Part shown: piece after piece, positions 1-6,173 of the stretch
How the letters are laid out: the number at the start of each line of letters is the position of its first letter
How positions within the stretch are numbered: the stretch's first letter is position 1
Assembly (NCBI GenBank): GCA_947166165.1
Contig: CAMVDK010000141.1
Location: 1 to 7,967, forward strand
Length of the DNA: 7,967 nucleotides
Source of the DNA: an uncultured Porphyromonadaceae bacterium
GTDB taxonomy: Bacteria; Bacteroidota; Bacteroidia; Bacteroidales; Muribaculaceae
Direction of reading: 5' to 3'
Notes under the pieces: model-generated
Told to the model about the DNA's origin: nothing
The model's input: only the letters and a program-made list of their open reading frames with translations
The model's database searches: none
Program-made: the position numbers and the translations under genes

Positions 1-1458
1 AAGTGGGACAAATACCTGCCCGGACATGGCATGATTGTGATGCGTGTCGACTCGGCCGACGCCCTCACCGCCTGGAGTATGAACAAGGTGAACGTCAACC
101 CCAGCCACATGCACTTCGAGATGCGCCGCGCCTGGAACAACACCGCGCTCGACGACCTGCCCAGCGACCCGTTCCCCGGCACCAAAAACATCAACAAGCT
201 CACCAACACCACCTCGCCCAACCTCAAGACCTGGACCGGCAGCAACAGCCCCTACTGCCTGTGGAACATCCAGGAGAAGAACGGCGTGATCACCTTCGAA
301 GCGCTGCCCGACGGGCAGACCTTCGCCGAGAAGCGCGACATCGAGACCTTCGACAAGCTGCCCATCGGACTCGAAGCCGGCACGCCCGCCGTGGGCGACC
401 TCGCCACCTGGGTCACCGCCAAGGCCACAGTGGCCAGCTACGGCGGCTCGCGCAAGGTGGCCCTGACGGCTCCCAGCACCGTCACCTCCACCACGCCGCT
501 CTACTACGACGCCTACCGCATCACCATCGACGCGGCCAACACCGCCTCCAGCCCGGCCAAGCTCTCGCTCTACTACTCGCTCAACGGCGGCACGTCGTGG
601 ATCCTGCTCAAAGACGCCGCCGGCACCAGCCAGCTCACCGTGGCCGCCAAGGGCAACGCCACCCTGGAGTGGGATGTCAACTTCGCCATCGACCAGGCCG
701 TGCTCTACCGCGTGGCGCTCATCAGCGGCGGCAGCAGCGACCCGTGCTACGTGGACAACTTCACCGTCTACTACAACGGCGAGCCCGGCACGCCCATCAG
801 CACCGACCCCAACCTGATTGAGACCTTCGACAAGCTCCCGCTCAACCTGGCCAGCGGCACCGAGGCCGTGGGCGACATCGCCACCTGGCGACCCGGCAAC
901 GCCACCATCGCCAGCCACAACGGCAGCCGGCAAGTGGCCATGACGCTGCCCAGCACCATGCAGACCGTCACCCCACTCTACTATGCCACCAACCTGGCCG
1001 TGCTCACCGCCACCAACCCGCAGACCACCGACGCCAAGCTCACGCTCTACACCTCGGTGAACGACGGCGCCACCTGGACCCCCGTGCCCGTGCGCGGCTC
1101 CAGCGCCACGCAGCTCACCGTGCCGGCCGGCGAAAGCGTCAAGGGAATCTGGGACCTCAGCTTCACCAACCAGCAGCCCGTGCTCTACCGCTTCGCCATG
1201 GTGAGCGGAAGCAAGACCGCGCCCTGCTACGTGGACAACTTCACGCTCTATTACACCGGCGAGCCCGGCACCGGACGTGAACCCGGCGACGTGAACGGCG
1301 ACGGACGCATCGACATCGACGACGTCAACCTGCTCATCAACATCATCCTCGAGCTCAACACCGACGCCGACCTGCGGCCCTACGCCGACATCAACGGCGA
1401 CACCCACGTCGACATCGACGACGTCAACCTGCTCATCAACAAAATCCTGAGCAACTGA
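1..1458 (+). CDS. M6-family (immune inhibitor A-like) secreted metalloprotease with C-terminal dockerin, 5'-truncated by the window
   Basis: The reading frame is open from base 1 to the TGA at 1456-1458 (485 visible residues), so the start lies upstream of the window. The first ~100 residues (KWDKYLPGHGMIVMRVD, then an HFEMRRAW segment and a DPFPGTKN...LTNTTSPNLKTW segment) match the region after the active site in M6 peptidases of Bacteroidota. The zinc-binding HExxH should be upstream and is not visible, so activity cannot be judged. Two homologous repeats follow, each opening with ETFDKLP (residues ~115 and ~274) and closing with PCYVDNFT.YY.GEPGT. They are rich in alternating hydrophobic and Thr/Ser residues, as in beta-sandwich binding modules. 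Residues ~429-485 form a type I dockerin with two calcium loops, DVNGDGRIDIDD and DINGDTHVDIDD, each followed by VNLLIN. There is no type IX secretion C-terminal domain after it. Expected role: an extracellular endopeptidase that may attach to a cohesin-bearing partner. Family call confident; binding role inferred. Confidence 0.86.
   Translation, partial: KWDKYLPGHGMIVMRVDSADALTAWSMNKVNVNPSHMHFEMRRAWNNTALDDLPSDPFPGTKNINKLTNTTSPNLKTWTGSNSPYCLWNIQEKNGVITFEALPDGQTFAEKRDIETFDKLPIGLEAGTPAVGDLATWVTAKATVASYGGSRKVALTAPSTVTSTTPLYYDAYRITIDAANTASSPAKLSLYYSLNGGTSWILLKDAAGTSQLTVAAKGNATLEWDVNFAIDQAVLYRVALISGGSSDPCYVDNFTVYYNGEPGTPISTDPNLIETFDKLPLNLASGTEAVGDIATWRPGNATIASHNGSRQVAMTLPSTMQTVTPLYYATNLAVLTATNPQTTDAKLTLYTSVNDGATWTPVPVRGSSATQLTVPAGESVKGIWDLSFTNQQPVLYRFAMVSGSKTAPCYVDNFTLYYTGEPGTGREPGDVNGDGRIDIDDVNLLINIILELNTDADLRPYADINGDTHVDIDDVNLLINKILSN
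343..1272 (+). repeat. Two tandem ~150-residue protein repeats (ETFDKLP...YVDNFT.YY.GEPGT) within the metalloprotease
   Basis: Unit 1 runs from 343 to ~792 and unit 2 from 820 to ~1272. The unit starts are 477 bp (159 codons) apart, including a short Pro/Asp linker (TPISTDPNLI). By eye about half the residues match. The best conserved blocks are ETFDKLP at the start, AVGD.ATW, TPLYY in the middle, VLYR before the end and CYVDNFT.YY.GEPGT at the end. Each unit has a single Cys in the final block. The pattern fits a jelly-roll or Ig-like beta-sandwich of the kind appended to secreted Bacteroidota enzymes. I do not recognise a named family with certainty, and the ligand is unknown. Confidence 0.75.
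1285..1455 (+). other. Type I dockerin domain with a 30-bp exact internal DNA repeat
   Basis: This domain-level region closes the metalloprotease. It has two F-hand calcium loops (starting at 1288 and 1387) with Asp/Asn at positions 1, 3, 5, 9 and 12, each followed by a VNLLIN helix. The codons for DIDDVNLLIN are identical at DNA level at 1312-1341 and 1411-1440, 99 bp apart. The usual dockerin role is calcium-dependent binding to a cohesin module on a scaffold or surface protein. No cohesin is present in this window. Confidence 0.85.
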
Positions 1459-1479
1459 CAATCAGTGCCGAAGCACTAC

Positions 1480-1524
1480 AGAAGCGGGATGCACCTTCCT
1501 CAAAGGGGGGCGCATCCCGCTTCT
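1480..1524 (+). terminator. Strong stem-loop 22 bp after the metalloprotease stop, probable 3'-end or terminator hairpin
   Basis: AGAAGCGGGATGC (1480-1492) is perfectly complementary to GCATCCCGCTTCT (1512-1524), a 13-bp stem. The 19-nt interior can also pair: CCTTCC (1494-1499) with GGGGGG (1505-1510) allowing G-U, around a TCAAA loop. It begins 22 bp after the TGA, the usual place for a 3'-end hairpin. No run of T follows (the sequence continues CATGATGTG). It may therefore act as an RNA-stabilising 3' structure rather than a classic intrinsic terminator. Confidence 0.6.
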
Positions 1525-1617
1525 CATGATGTGACTACTCAAAAGCTTGCCGACACAGAAACAGGGTTTTACCGATACTCCTACTTTTGTTCTTTATTTT
1601 CAGCTTGTTTCTTTTGT

Positions 1618-1736
1618 CCTGAACGGACTCATTGCGAGCGAATGAAGACAAAAGAACAAAAGAATCACGTTTTCTTTTGCTCGAAAACGTGATTCTTTTG
1701 TTCTTTTCCTAAATGTACTTATGTCCTAAATGGACT
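1618..1736. repeat. Three short direct repeats CCTRAAYGKACT flanking the 25-bp palindrome
   Basis: Copies are CCTGAACGGACT (1618-1629), CCTAAATGTACT (1708-1719) and CCTAAATGGACT (1725-1736). The last two are spaced 17 bp apart. The outer pair extends to a 17-bp imperfect repeat: TGTCCTGAACGGACTCA (1615-1631) and TGTCCTAAATGGACTCA (1722-1738), 15 of 17 identical. Both outer copies have an inverted GTCC/GGAC core. They bracket the 25-bp palindrome, an arrangement seen in dispersed REP-like or miniature elements. No transposase is present. Confidence 0.6.
1650..1707. terminator. Perfect 25-bp inverted repeat with 8-nt loop, likely bidirectional terminator or REP-like element
   Basis: The left arm 1650-1674 and right arm 1683-1707 are exact reverse complements over 25 bp, separated by TTTTGCTC (1675-1682). 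The arm contains CAAAAGAATCACGTTTTC. Read in either direction, the 3' arm ends in the U-rich CTTTTGTTCTTTT, so transcripts from the metalloprotease side (+) and from mdh (stop at 1750-1752, 43 bp away) would both form the hairpin. A shared terminator between convergent genes is the simplest reading. The length and perfection of the arms, with the flanking repeats, also fit a dispersed palindromic element. Confidence 0.6.
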
Positions 1737-1749
1737 CAAAGTGCATTGA

Positions 1750-2742
1750 TCAAAGGTTGGGATTGATCTTGCTCCACTCGCTGATGGGCGGGACGATGCC
1801 GAGCGTGACCAGCTCGTCGCGCATCTTGCACAGATGCTCGTAGCTGGCGTCGAGCTTGGCGTTCTCCTCGGGCGTGCCCTGCGGCACCTCGTAGGTGGCG
1901 CCGTTCTCGTCGAGGGTCGTCTTCATGGCCATCATGATGTGGTTGTACTTGTCGTTGTTCACATAGGTGCCCACGGGGAAGCGGAACTTCTCACCGCCCA
2001 TGACGGAACGGATCATCTCCACCGACAGGTAGGCCGGGCTTTGGAACGAGCTGCGTCCGCGCAGCTTGATGATGGCGGCTCCGCCCTGGGTGACGGCAGT
2101 CTTCATGTCGTCCCACTCTTGCTCGGGGAACTCGGCGGTGCCGATGATGTCGGTGAGCTTACGGCCGGCGATGGTCACATGCGAGCCGAACACGGCCATC
2201 TGCTCGCCGTGGCCGCCATAGGTGGCGCAGCCTTCAATCTCGTCCTGCATCACGCCGAACTTCTTGGCCAGGGCGCTCTGCAGACGGGTGGTGTCGAGGC
2301 CGGCGAGCGTGGTCACCTGGCTGGGCTTCAGACCCGAATAGAGCAACGTCACCAGACCGGTGAGGTCGGCGGGGTTGAAGATGATCACCACGTGCTTCAC
2401 GTCGGGGCAGTAGCTCTGGATGTCCTTGCCCAGGTTCTCGGCGATTTTGCAGTTGCCTGCCAGCAGGTCCTCGCGGGTCATGCCCTCCTTGCGGGGAGCG
2501 CCGCCGCTCGAGATGATGTACTTGGCGCCGGTGTAAGCCTCGGCGGCGTCGGTGGTGGCGGTGATTTTCACACTGCCAAAGCCGCTCTGGCGCATCTCCT
2601 CGGCCACGCCCTCGGGCGAGAACACATCATACAGGCAGATGTCGTCGGTCAAGCCCATCATCAGGGCCGTCTGAACCATGTTCGAACCAATCATGCCGGC
2701 AGCGCCGACAATCACCAGTTTGTCGTGAGTCAAAAATTCCAT
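1750..2742 (-). CDS. mdh: Malate dehydrogenase (NAD-dependent, Bacteroidales type)
   Basis: This 330-residue member of the lactate/malate dehydrogenase family interconverts malate and oxaloacetate with NAD(H) in the cytoplasm. In Bacteroidales it serves the reductive branch from oxaloacetate to fumarate and succinate. Visible features are the Rossmann loop GAAGMIG (13-19), Asp39 at the end of strand 2 (NAD over NADP), GGAPRKEGMTR with substrate-binding Arg84 and Arg90, Asn123 in FNPAD, Arg153 in LDTTRLQ, and the catalytic pair Asp150/His178 in YGGHGEQM. Arg84, rather than Gln, indicates malate rather than lactate specificity. The length is normal. An in-frame TAA five codons before the ATG fixes the start. 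The gene is last on the minus strand, 223 bp after miaA, with its own candidate promoter, and ends beside the shared hairpin at 1650-1707. Nothing looks degraded. Confidence 0.95.
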   Translation of the reverse strand: MEFLTHDKLVIVGAAGMIGSNMVQTALMMGLTDDICLYDVFSPEGVAEEMRQSGFGSVKITATTDAAEAYTGAKYIISSGGAPRKEGMTREDLLAGNCKIAENLGKDIQSYCPDVKHVVIIFNPADLTGLVTLLYSGLKPSQVTTLAGLDTTRLQSALAKKFGVMQDEIEGCATYGGHGEQMAVFGSHVTIAGRKLTDIIGTAEFPEQEWDDMKTAVTQGGAAIIKLRGRSSFQSPAYLSVEMIRSVMGGEKFRFPVGTYVNNDKYNHIMMAMKTTLDENGATYEVPQGTPEENAKLDASYEHLCKMRDELVTLGIVPPISEWSKINPNL

Positions 2743-2807
2743 GTCTACAATAAATTAATCTATTTGAAAATTATCATACATTATTCAGCATACAGCCAAT
2801 CGAACCG

Positions 2808-2841
2808 CAAAGATAAGCAATAAAACGCAACCCTCGCCAAA
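2808..2841 (-). promoter_or_regulatory. Candidate Bacteroidota promoter for mdh
   Basis: On the minus strand a -7 box TATCTTTG (2815 down to 2808) matches TAnnTTTG. A TTTG (2841-2838) lies 22 nt upstream, close to the usual 19-21 nt. Transcription should start near 2800, giving a leader of roughly 55-60 nt. The leader is AT-rich and has no Shine-Dalgarno sequence, as expected in this phylum. The remainder of the 2743-2965 gap shows no gene and no convincing terminator for miaA. Confidence 0.6.
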
Positions 2842-2965
2842 ATTCACCAACATTAACGCACCCAGTCGCACCACTTCTATACTTGAAAGGTGGTCATGGT
2901 GGGCGTGAAATGTGATGTCACTCGACCCCTGCAAGAATGGATTATTGACGGGTAGCCGGGCATTA

Positions 2966-3868
2966 TCAATCTTTTGCCAGCTCCAGCACGGCTTGCGTGA
3001 AGTCGCGCTCGGGCATGTCCCACGGCAGCCAGTGGATGGGTGTGCCGCGGCGCTCCATGCCCCGGAACCAGGTCATCTGCCGCTTGGCGAACTGGTGGAT
3101 GGCGATTTCGAGTTGGTCGTGCATTTCCTGGTAGGTGAGCTCGCCTATCACGTGGCGGGTGATGAATTTGTATTCCAAACCATAGTAGATGAGGTCGTCG
3201 GGGGCGATGCCGCCCTCGAGCAGCCGCCGCACCTCGTCGACCATTCCGGCCTCGAGGCGCGCGTCGAGGCGCTGGCTGATGCGCTGGCGGCGGGTGGCTC
3301 GGTCGATCATCACGCCCACCACCACTGCATCGGTCAGCGGATGAGGCTCGGTGAGCGCCTTGAGATGGGGATGCTCGTGGTAGTAGGTGGCAATCTCTAT
3401 GGCGCGGATGGCGCGGGCCGGGGTGTCGATGTCGCTGTTGTTGCGCAGCGTCTTCATGGTGGCCAGTAGCGCCGCAAGCTCTTCCAGCGGCCGGCCATGC
3501 AGCGCCTTGCGCAGCTCCGGGTTCTCGGGAACGGGAGGCAACTGGATGCCTTTGAGCACGCTCTCGACATACATCCCTGTCCCTCCGCACACGATGGGCT
3601 GCCGGCCGCGCGAGCGCACGTCGGCCAGCACGGTCTCGAAGTCGCGCAGGTATTCGAACAGGTTGTACTTGTAGCCCGCCGGGCAGATGTCAATCAGGTG
3701 GTGTGGCACCTCGCCATACTCGTCGAGGTCTTTGCCCGTCCCCAGGTCCATGCCGCGGTAGAGCTGCCGGGAGTCGGCGCTGATGATTTCGCCACCGGTG
3801 GCGCGTGCCAGAGCCACGGCGCGCGCGGTCTTGCCCGAGGCGGTGGGGCCGGTGATGACGATGAGCAT
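2966..3868 (-). CDS. miaA: tRNA dimethylallyltransferase (MiaA)
   Basis: This 300-residue enzyme transfers a dimethylallyl group from dimethylallyl diphosphate to N6 of adenosine 37, next to the anticodon of tRNAs reading UNN codons (i6A37). Motifs in order are the P-loop-like GPTASGKT (7-14), ADSRQLY (31-37) with the catalytic-region Asp and Ser, LGTGKD (42-47), GGTGMY (95-100), RAIRAIEI (152-159) and the C-terminal KRQMTWFRG (262-270). The overall sequence, including DLIYYGLEYKFIT and AIHQFAKRQMTWFRGMERRG, is like one of the two MiaA paralogues that several Bacteroidales genomes carry, so a second copy may exist elsewhere. The gene begins 22 bp after the stop of the DPP-IV-like gene with no promoter or terminator between, so the two are probably co-transcribed. 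The ATG at 3868-3866 puts the P-loop at the expected distance from the N-terminus. Confidence 0.95.
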   Translation of the reverse strand: MLIVITGPTASGKTARAVALARATGGEIISADSRQLYRGMDLGTGKDLDEYGEVPHHLIDICPAGYKYNLFEYLRDFETVLADVRSRGRQPIVCGGTGMYVESVLKGIQLPPVPENPELRKALHGRPLEELAALLATMKTLRNNSDIDTPARAIRAIEIATYYHEHPHLKALTEPHPLTDAVVVGVMIDRATRRQRISQRLDARLEAGMVDEVRRLLEGGIAPDDLIYYGLEYKFITRHVIGELTYQEMHDQLEIAIHQFAKRQMTWFRGMERRGTPIHWLPWDMPERDFTQAVLELAKD

Positions 3869-3890
3869 GGCGAAGGCGGGTTGCGGAAGG

Positions 3891-6056
3891 TTATTGCTTG
3901 TCCTTGAGCTTGCGGTCGAAGAAGTTGAGCACGTGCTGGTAGAGCGGCTCGCGCACGCCGCAGCCGTTGATGGAGTGGTTCATGTTGGGATAGACCATCA
4001 TCTCGAACTGCGACTTCTGGTCGTGCAGCTTGGCGATGAACTGCATGGCGTTGATGATGTGCACGTTGTCGTCGGCGCTGCCGAACATGATGAGCAGATC
4101 GCCCTTCATGTTCTCAACGCGGTTGAGCGGGGCGCTTTGCTCGTATCCGATGGCGTTTTCCTGCGGTGTGCGCATGAAGCGCTCGGCATAGATGGTGTCG
4201 TAGAAGCGCCAGCTGGTGACCGGGGCTATCGACACGCCTGCGGCAAAGGGGTGGTCGGGCTGCGTGAGGGCCATGAGGGTCATGTAGCCGCCGTAGCTCC
4301 AGCCCCAGATGCCGATGTGGTCGGCGTCGACCCAGGGCTGGCTGGCCATGTGGCGCGCGGCGGCCACCTGGTCGATGGTCTCGTAGTGCCCGAGGTTCTG
4401 GTAGGTGACGCTTTCGAAGGCTTTTCCGCGCGCACCGGTTCCGCGTCCGTCGAAGCAGGCCACGATGTAGCCCTGCATGGCGAACCACGTCTCCCAGTCC
4501 ATCTTCCAGCTGTTGAGCACCTGCTGCGAGCCGGGGCCGCTGTACTGCGACATGATGACGGGGTAGCGCTTGGTGGGGTCGAAGTCGGCGGGCTTGATGA
4601 GGTAGCCGTTGAGCGTGTAGCCGTCGCTCTGGCAGGTGACAAACTCGCGGCGAGGCACATCGGGGGCCAGATAGCGCGAAGCGTAGTCCTCGTTCGTCTC
4701 CAAGCTGCGCACCTGTCGGCCGTCGCGAGTGCGCACGATGCGGTATTGCGGCGGCGTGGTGGCGCTGCTGAAGGTGTGGATGTAGTAGCTGAAGTCGCTG
4801 CTGAAAGCCGCGCGGTTGGTGCCTGTGCGGCTTTCCACATCGCGCACACGCCCTTGAGCGTCGACGCTGCGCACCACGCGGCACAGCGGCCCGGCGGTGC
4901 ATTGGTAGAAAAATTGCCCTCGCTTGGCGTCGTGGCCGTAGTAGGCAGTCACGGGTTCCTCGCCAGTGGTGAGTTGGCGCATCAAGCCTTGGCCATCGAG
5001 GCCATATTGATAGAGCTGGCTGTAGCCGCTGCGCTCGCTGGGGATGACCAGAAAGCGGTCGGTGTAGGTCACCGAGCGCGCCAGTTCGCTGTCGATCCAG
5101 GTGTCAGATGTGTCGTGGTAGATGTCGGCCATCGACAAGTCGGCTGGATTCACGCGGTAGATGTGCAGGTCGTTCTGTGTGCGGTTGAGCGTCATCACCA
5201 TCAGGGCGTCGTTGCGCGCGAAGGCCAGGTGGGGGATGTAGTCGAACTCGCGCTGCAGCGTGCGTGTGGCGCCGGTGGCCACGTCGGCGGTCACCACGTT
5301 GACCACCGAGTTGCGCTCGCCGGCCACGGGATACTTGTAGTCGAAGGAGCCGGGATAGAGCGCATAGTCGCTGTTGGCGTTGCACGCGCCCTCATACATC
5401 GTCATCGAATACATGGGCACCTGGCTCTCGTCCCAGCGGATGAAGGCGAGCGTGCGGCTGTCGGGCGACCAGGCAAACGAGTTGAGCATGCCGAATTCCT
5501 CTTGGTAGACCCAGTCGGGCACGCCATAAATCACCTTGTTCTTCTCGCCGTCGCGGGTGAGCTGTGTGGTGGAGCCGGTGTTCAGGTCGAGCACATAGGC
5601 GTTGTTGGCCTTGACATAGGCCACGCGGTTGCCGTCGGGCGAAAGGGTCGCTATCTCCTCGCCGCCCGATTCGCTGACCTTGGTCAGTCGGTTAGTGCGG
5701 CGGTCGAGCACATAGTAGTCGGCAGTGAACGAGTAGCGGTAGATGTCTTCGCTCTTCGTCCAGAGCAGGATGCGCTGCTCGTCGCCGCTCACCTCGTAGC
5801 CGTCCCAGCTATCCACCGTGATGCCGGTGAGCTCGTCGGTGCGGAGCATGGGCTTGACGGAAGTGCCTGAATTGTAGTCTATGCGATCGATGTTGCGTTC
5901 ATTGTCGCTGATTTGATAATAGTATTTGCCGTCGGCGGCGGGCTGCACGGCACCGATGCCGGCGGGGCGTGCCTGCGAGAGCACGAAGTCGCCTATCTGC
6001 CAGGCGCTGGCATGGGTGGCCAAGCAGGCGGTGAGTATGAGCAGGGTCTGTTTCAT
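3891..6056 (-). CDS. Dipeptidyl peptidase IV (S9B prolyl oligopeptidase family), exported
   Basis: This 721-residue protein has the layout of S9B dipeptidyl peptidase IV, which removes X-Pro (or X-Ala) dipeptides from peptide N-termini. The N-terminus MKQTLLILTACLATHASA looks like a signal peptide cleaved after Ala18. LTAC (8-11) could also pass as a lipobox, but no acidic Bacteroidota surface-export signal follows the Cys. Residues ~35-465 form the beta-propeller domain. WVYQEEF (182-188) supplies the Glu186/Glu187 pair that binds the free amino terminus in DPP-IV. The alpha/beta-hydrolase domain carries YSGPGSQ (505-511; Tyr505 at the oxyanion position), the nucleophile Ser587 in GWSYGG, Asp662 in ADDNVH and His694 in NMNHSI, so the triad is complete. 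Length is close to the Porphyromonas gingivalis enzyme. A strong promoter lies just upstream and miaA follows after 22 bp. Expected role: periplasmic or outer-surface trimming of proline-containing peptides for uptake. Confidence 0.93.
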   Translation of the reverse strand: MKQTLLILTACLATHASAWQIGDFVLSQARPAGIGAVQPAADGKYYYQISDNERNIDRIDYNSGTSVKPMLRTDELTGITVDSWDGYEVSGDEQRILLWTKSEDIYRYSFTADYYVLDRRTNRLTKVSESGGEEIATLSPDGNRVAYVKANNAYVLDLNTGSTTQLTRDGEKNKVIYGVPDWVYQEEFGMLNSFAWSPDSRTLAFIRWDESQVPMYSMTMYEGACNANSDYALYPGSFDYKYPVAGERNSVVNVVTADVATGATRTLQREFDYIPHLAFARNDALMVMTLNRTQNDLHIYRVNPADLSMADIYHDTSDTWIDSELARSVTYTDRFLVIPSERSGYSQLYQYGLDGQGLMRQLTTGEEPVTAYYGHDAKRGQFFYQCTAGPLCRVVRSVDAQGRVRDVESRTGTNRAAFSSDFSYYIHTFSSATTPPQYRIVRTRDGRQVRSLETNEDYASRYLAPDVPRREFVTCQSDGYTLNGYLIKPADFDPTKRYPVIMSQYSGPGSQQVLNSWKMDWETWFAMQGYIVACFDGRGTGARGKAFESVTYQNLGHYETIDQVAAARHMASQPWVDADHIGIWGWSYGGYMTLMALTQPDHPFAAGVSIAPVTSWRFYDTIYAERFMRTPQENAIGYEQSAPLNRVENMKGDLLIMFGSADDNVHIINAMQFIAKLHDQKSQFEMMVYPNMNHSINGCGVREPLYQHVLNFFDRKLKDKQ

Positions 6057-6124
6057 CGGTTGATAGTTAAGCGGTTATTGCGCTGCGGGGCCATCCTGCC
6101 GGCGGCACCGTCGCAACGCAGGTG

Positions 6125-6157
6125 CAAAGGTAGCGATTTTCGGTGGAACGTGCCAAA
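6125..6157 (-). promoter_or_regulatory. Bacteroidota-type promoter for the DPP-IV-like gene and miaA
   Basis: On the minus strand a -7 box TACCTTTG (6132-6125) matches TAnnTTTG exactly, and a -33 box TTTG (6157-6154) lies 21 nt upstream, the consensus spacing. It sits immediately after the MATE stop codon (6174-6176) and about 70 bp before the peptidase ATG, giving a leader of roughly 60 nt. It separates the aguB-MATE unit from the peptidase-miaA unit. The leader includes a small TGCC/GGCA hairpin around 6097-6107 of unknown relevance. I see no clear terminator for the MATE gene in this 117-bp gap. Confidence 0.75.
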
Positions 6158-6173
6158 CATTCGTGCGGTTTTG

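Larger units (their letters stand above)
1459..1749. other. Structured, AT-rich gap between convergent genes; no credible gene
   Basis: This 291-bp stretch lies between the stop codons of the metalloprotease (+) and mdh (-). Base composition falls sharply to AT-rich from about 1560. It holds two strong hairpins (1480-1524 and 1650-1707), three CCTRAAYGKACT direct repeats, and several copies of a CTTTTGTTCTTTT-like pyrimidine stretch (1584-1595, 1604-1618 in variant form, 1695-1707). The only open frame on the plus strand (GTG at 1465 to 1692) runs through both hairpins and reads as low-complexity, so I do not call it. Confidence 0.7.

Noticed and set aside
3..821. A 272-codon open frame in another plus-strand frame over the metalloprotease
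   Set aside because: It is Arg/His/Gln-rich, a typical frame shadow. The real frame shows M6, repeat and dockerin motifs without interruption.
1465..1692. A possible 75-codon small protein after the metalloprotease, starting at GTG
   Set aside because: It runs through both hairpins, starts with GTG without a ribosome-binding signal, and its Cys/Phe/Lys-rich tail is explained by the palindrome sequence.
2751..2780. A plus-strand promoter (TAATCTATTTG) in the mdh leader
   Set aside because: The spacing inside the -7 box is wrong, there is no -33 TTTG partner, and no plus-strand gene lies downstream.
1834..2823. A 329-codon open frame on the plus strand opposite mdh
   Set aside because: It is antisense to a fully motif-supported malate dehydrogenase, is low in complexity, and ends in the AT-rich promoter region.
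2880..2965. A terminator for miaA downstream of its stop
   Set aside because: Only a 4-bp GTGA/TCAC inversion and a CCGG palindrome are visible, with no T run and no stable stem.
3783..5870. A 695-codon open frame on the plus strand opposite the peptidase and part of miaA
   Set aside because: It is antisense to two genes with complete catalytic motifs. The translation is dominated by Val, Ala, His, Gly and Leu, as expected from the reverse complement of GC-rich codons, and has no recognisable domain.
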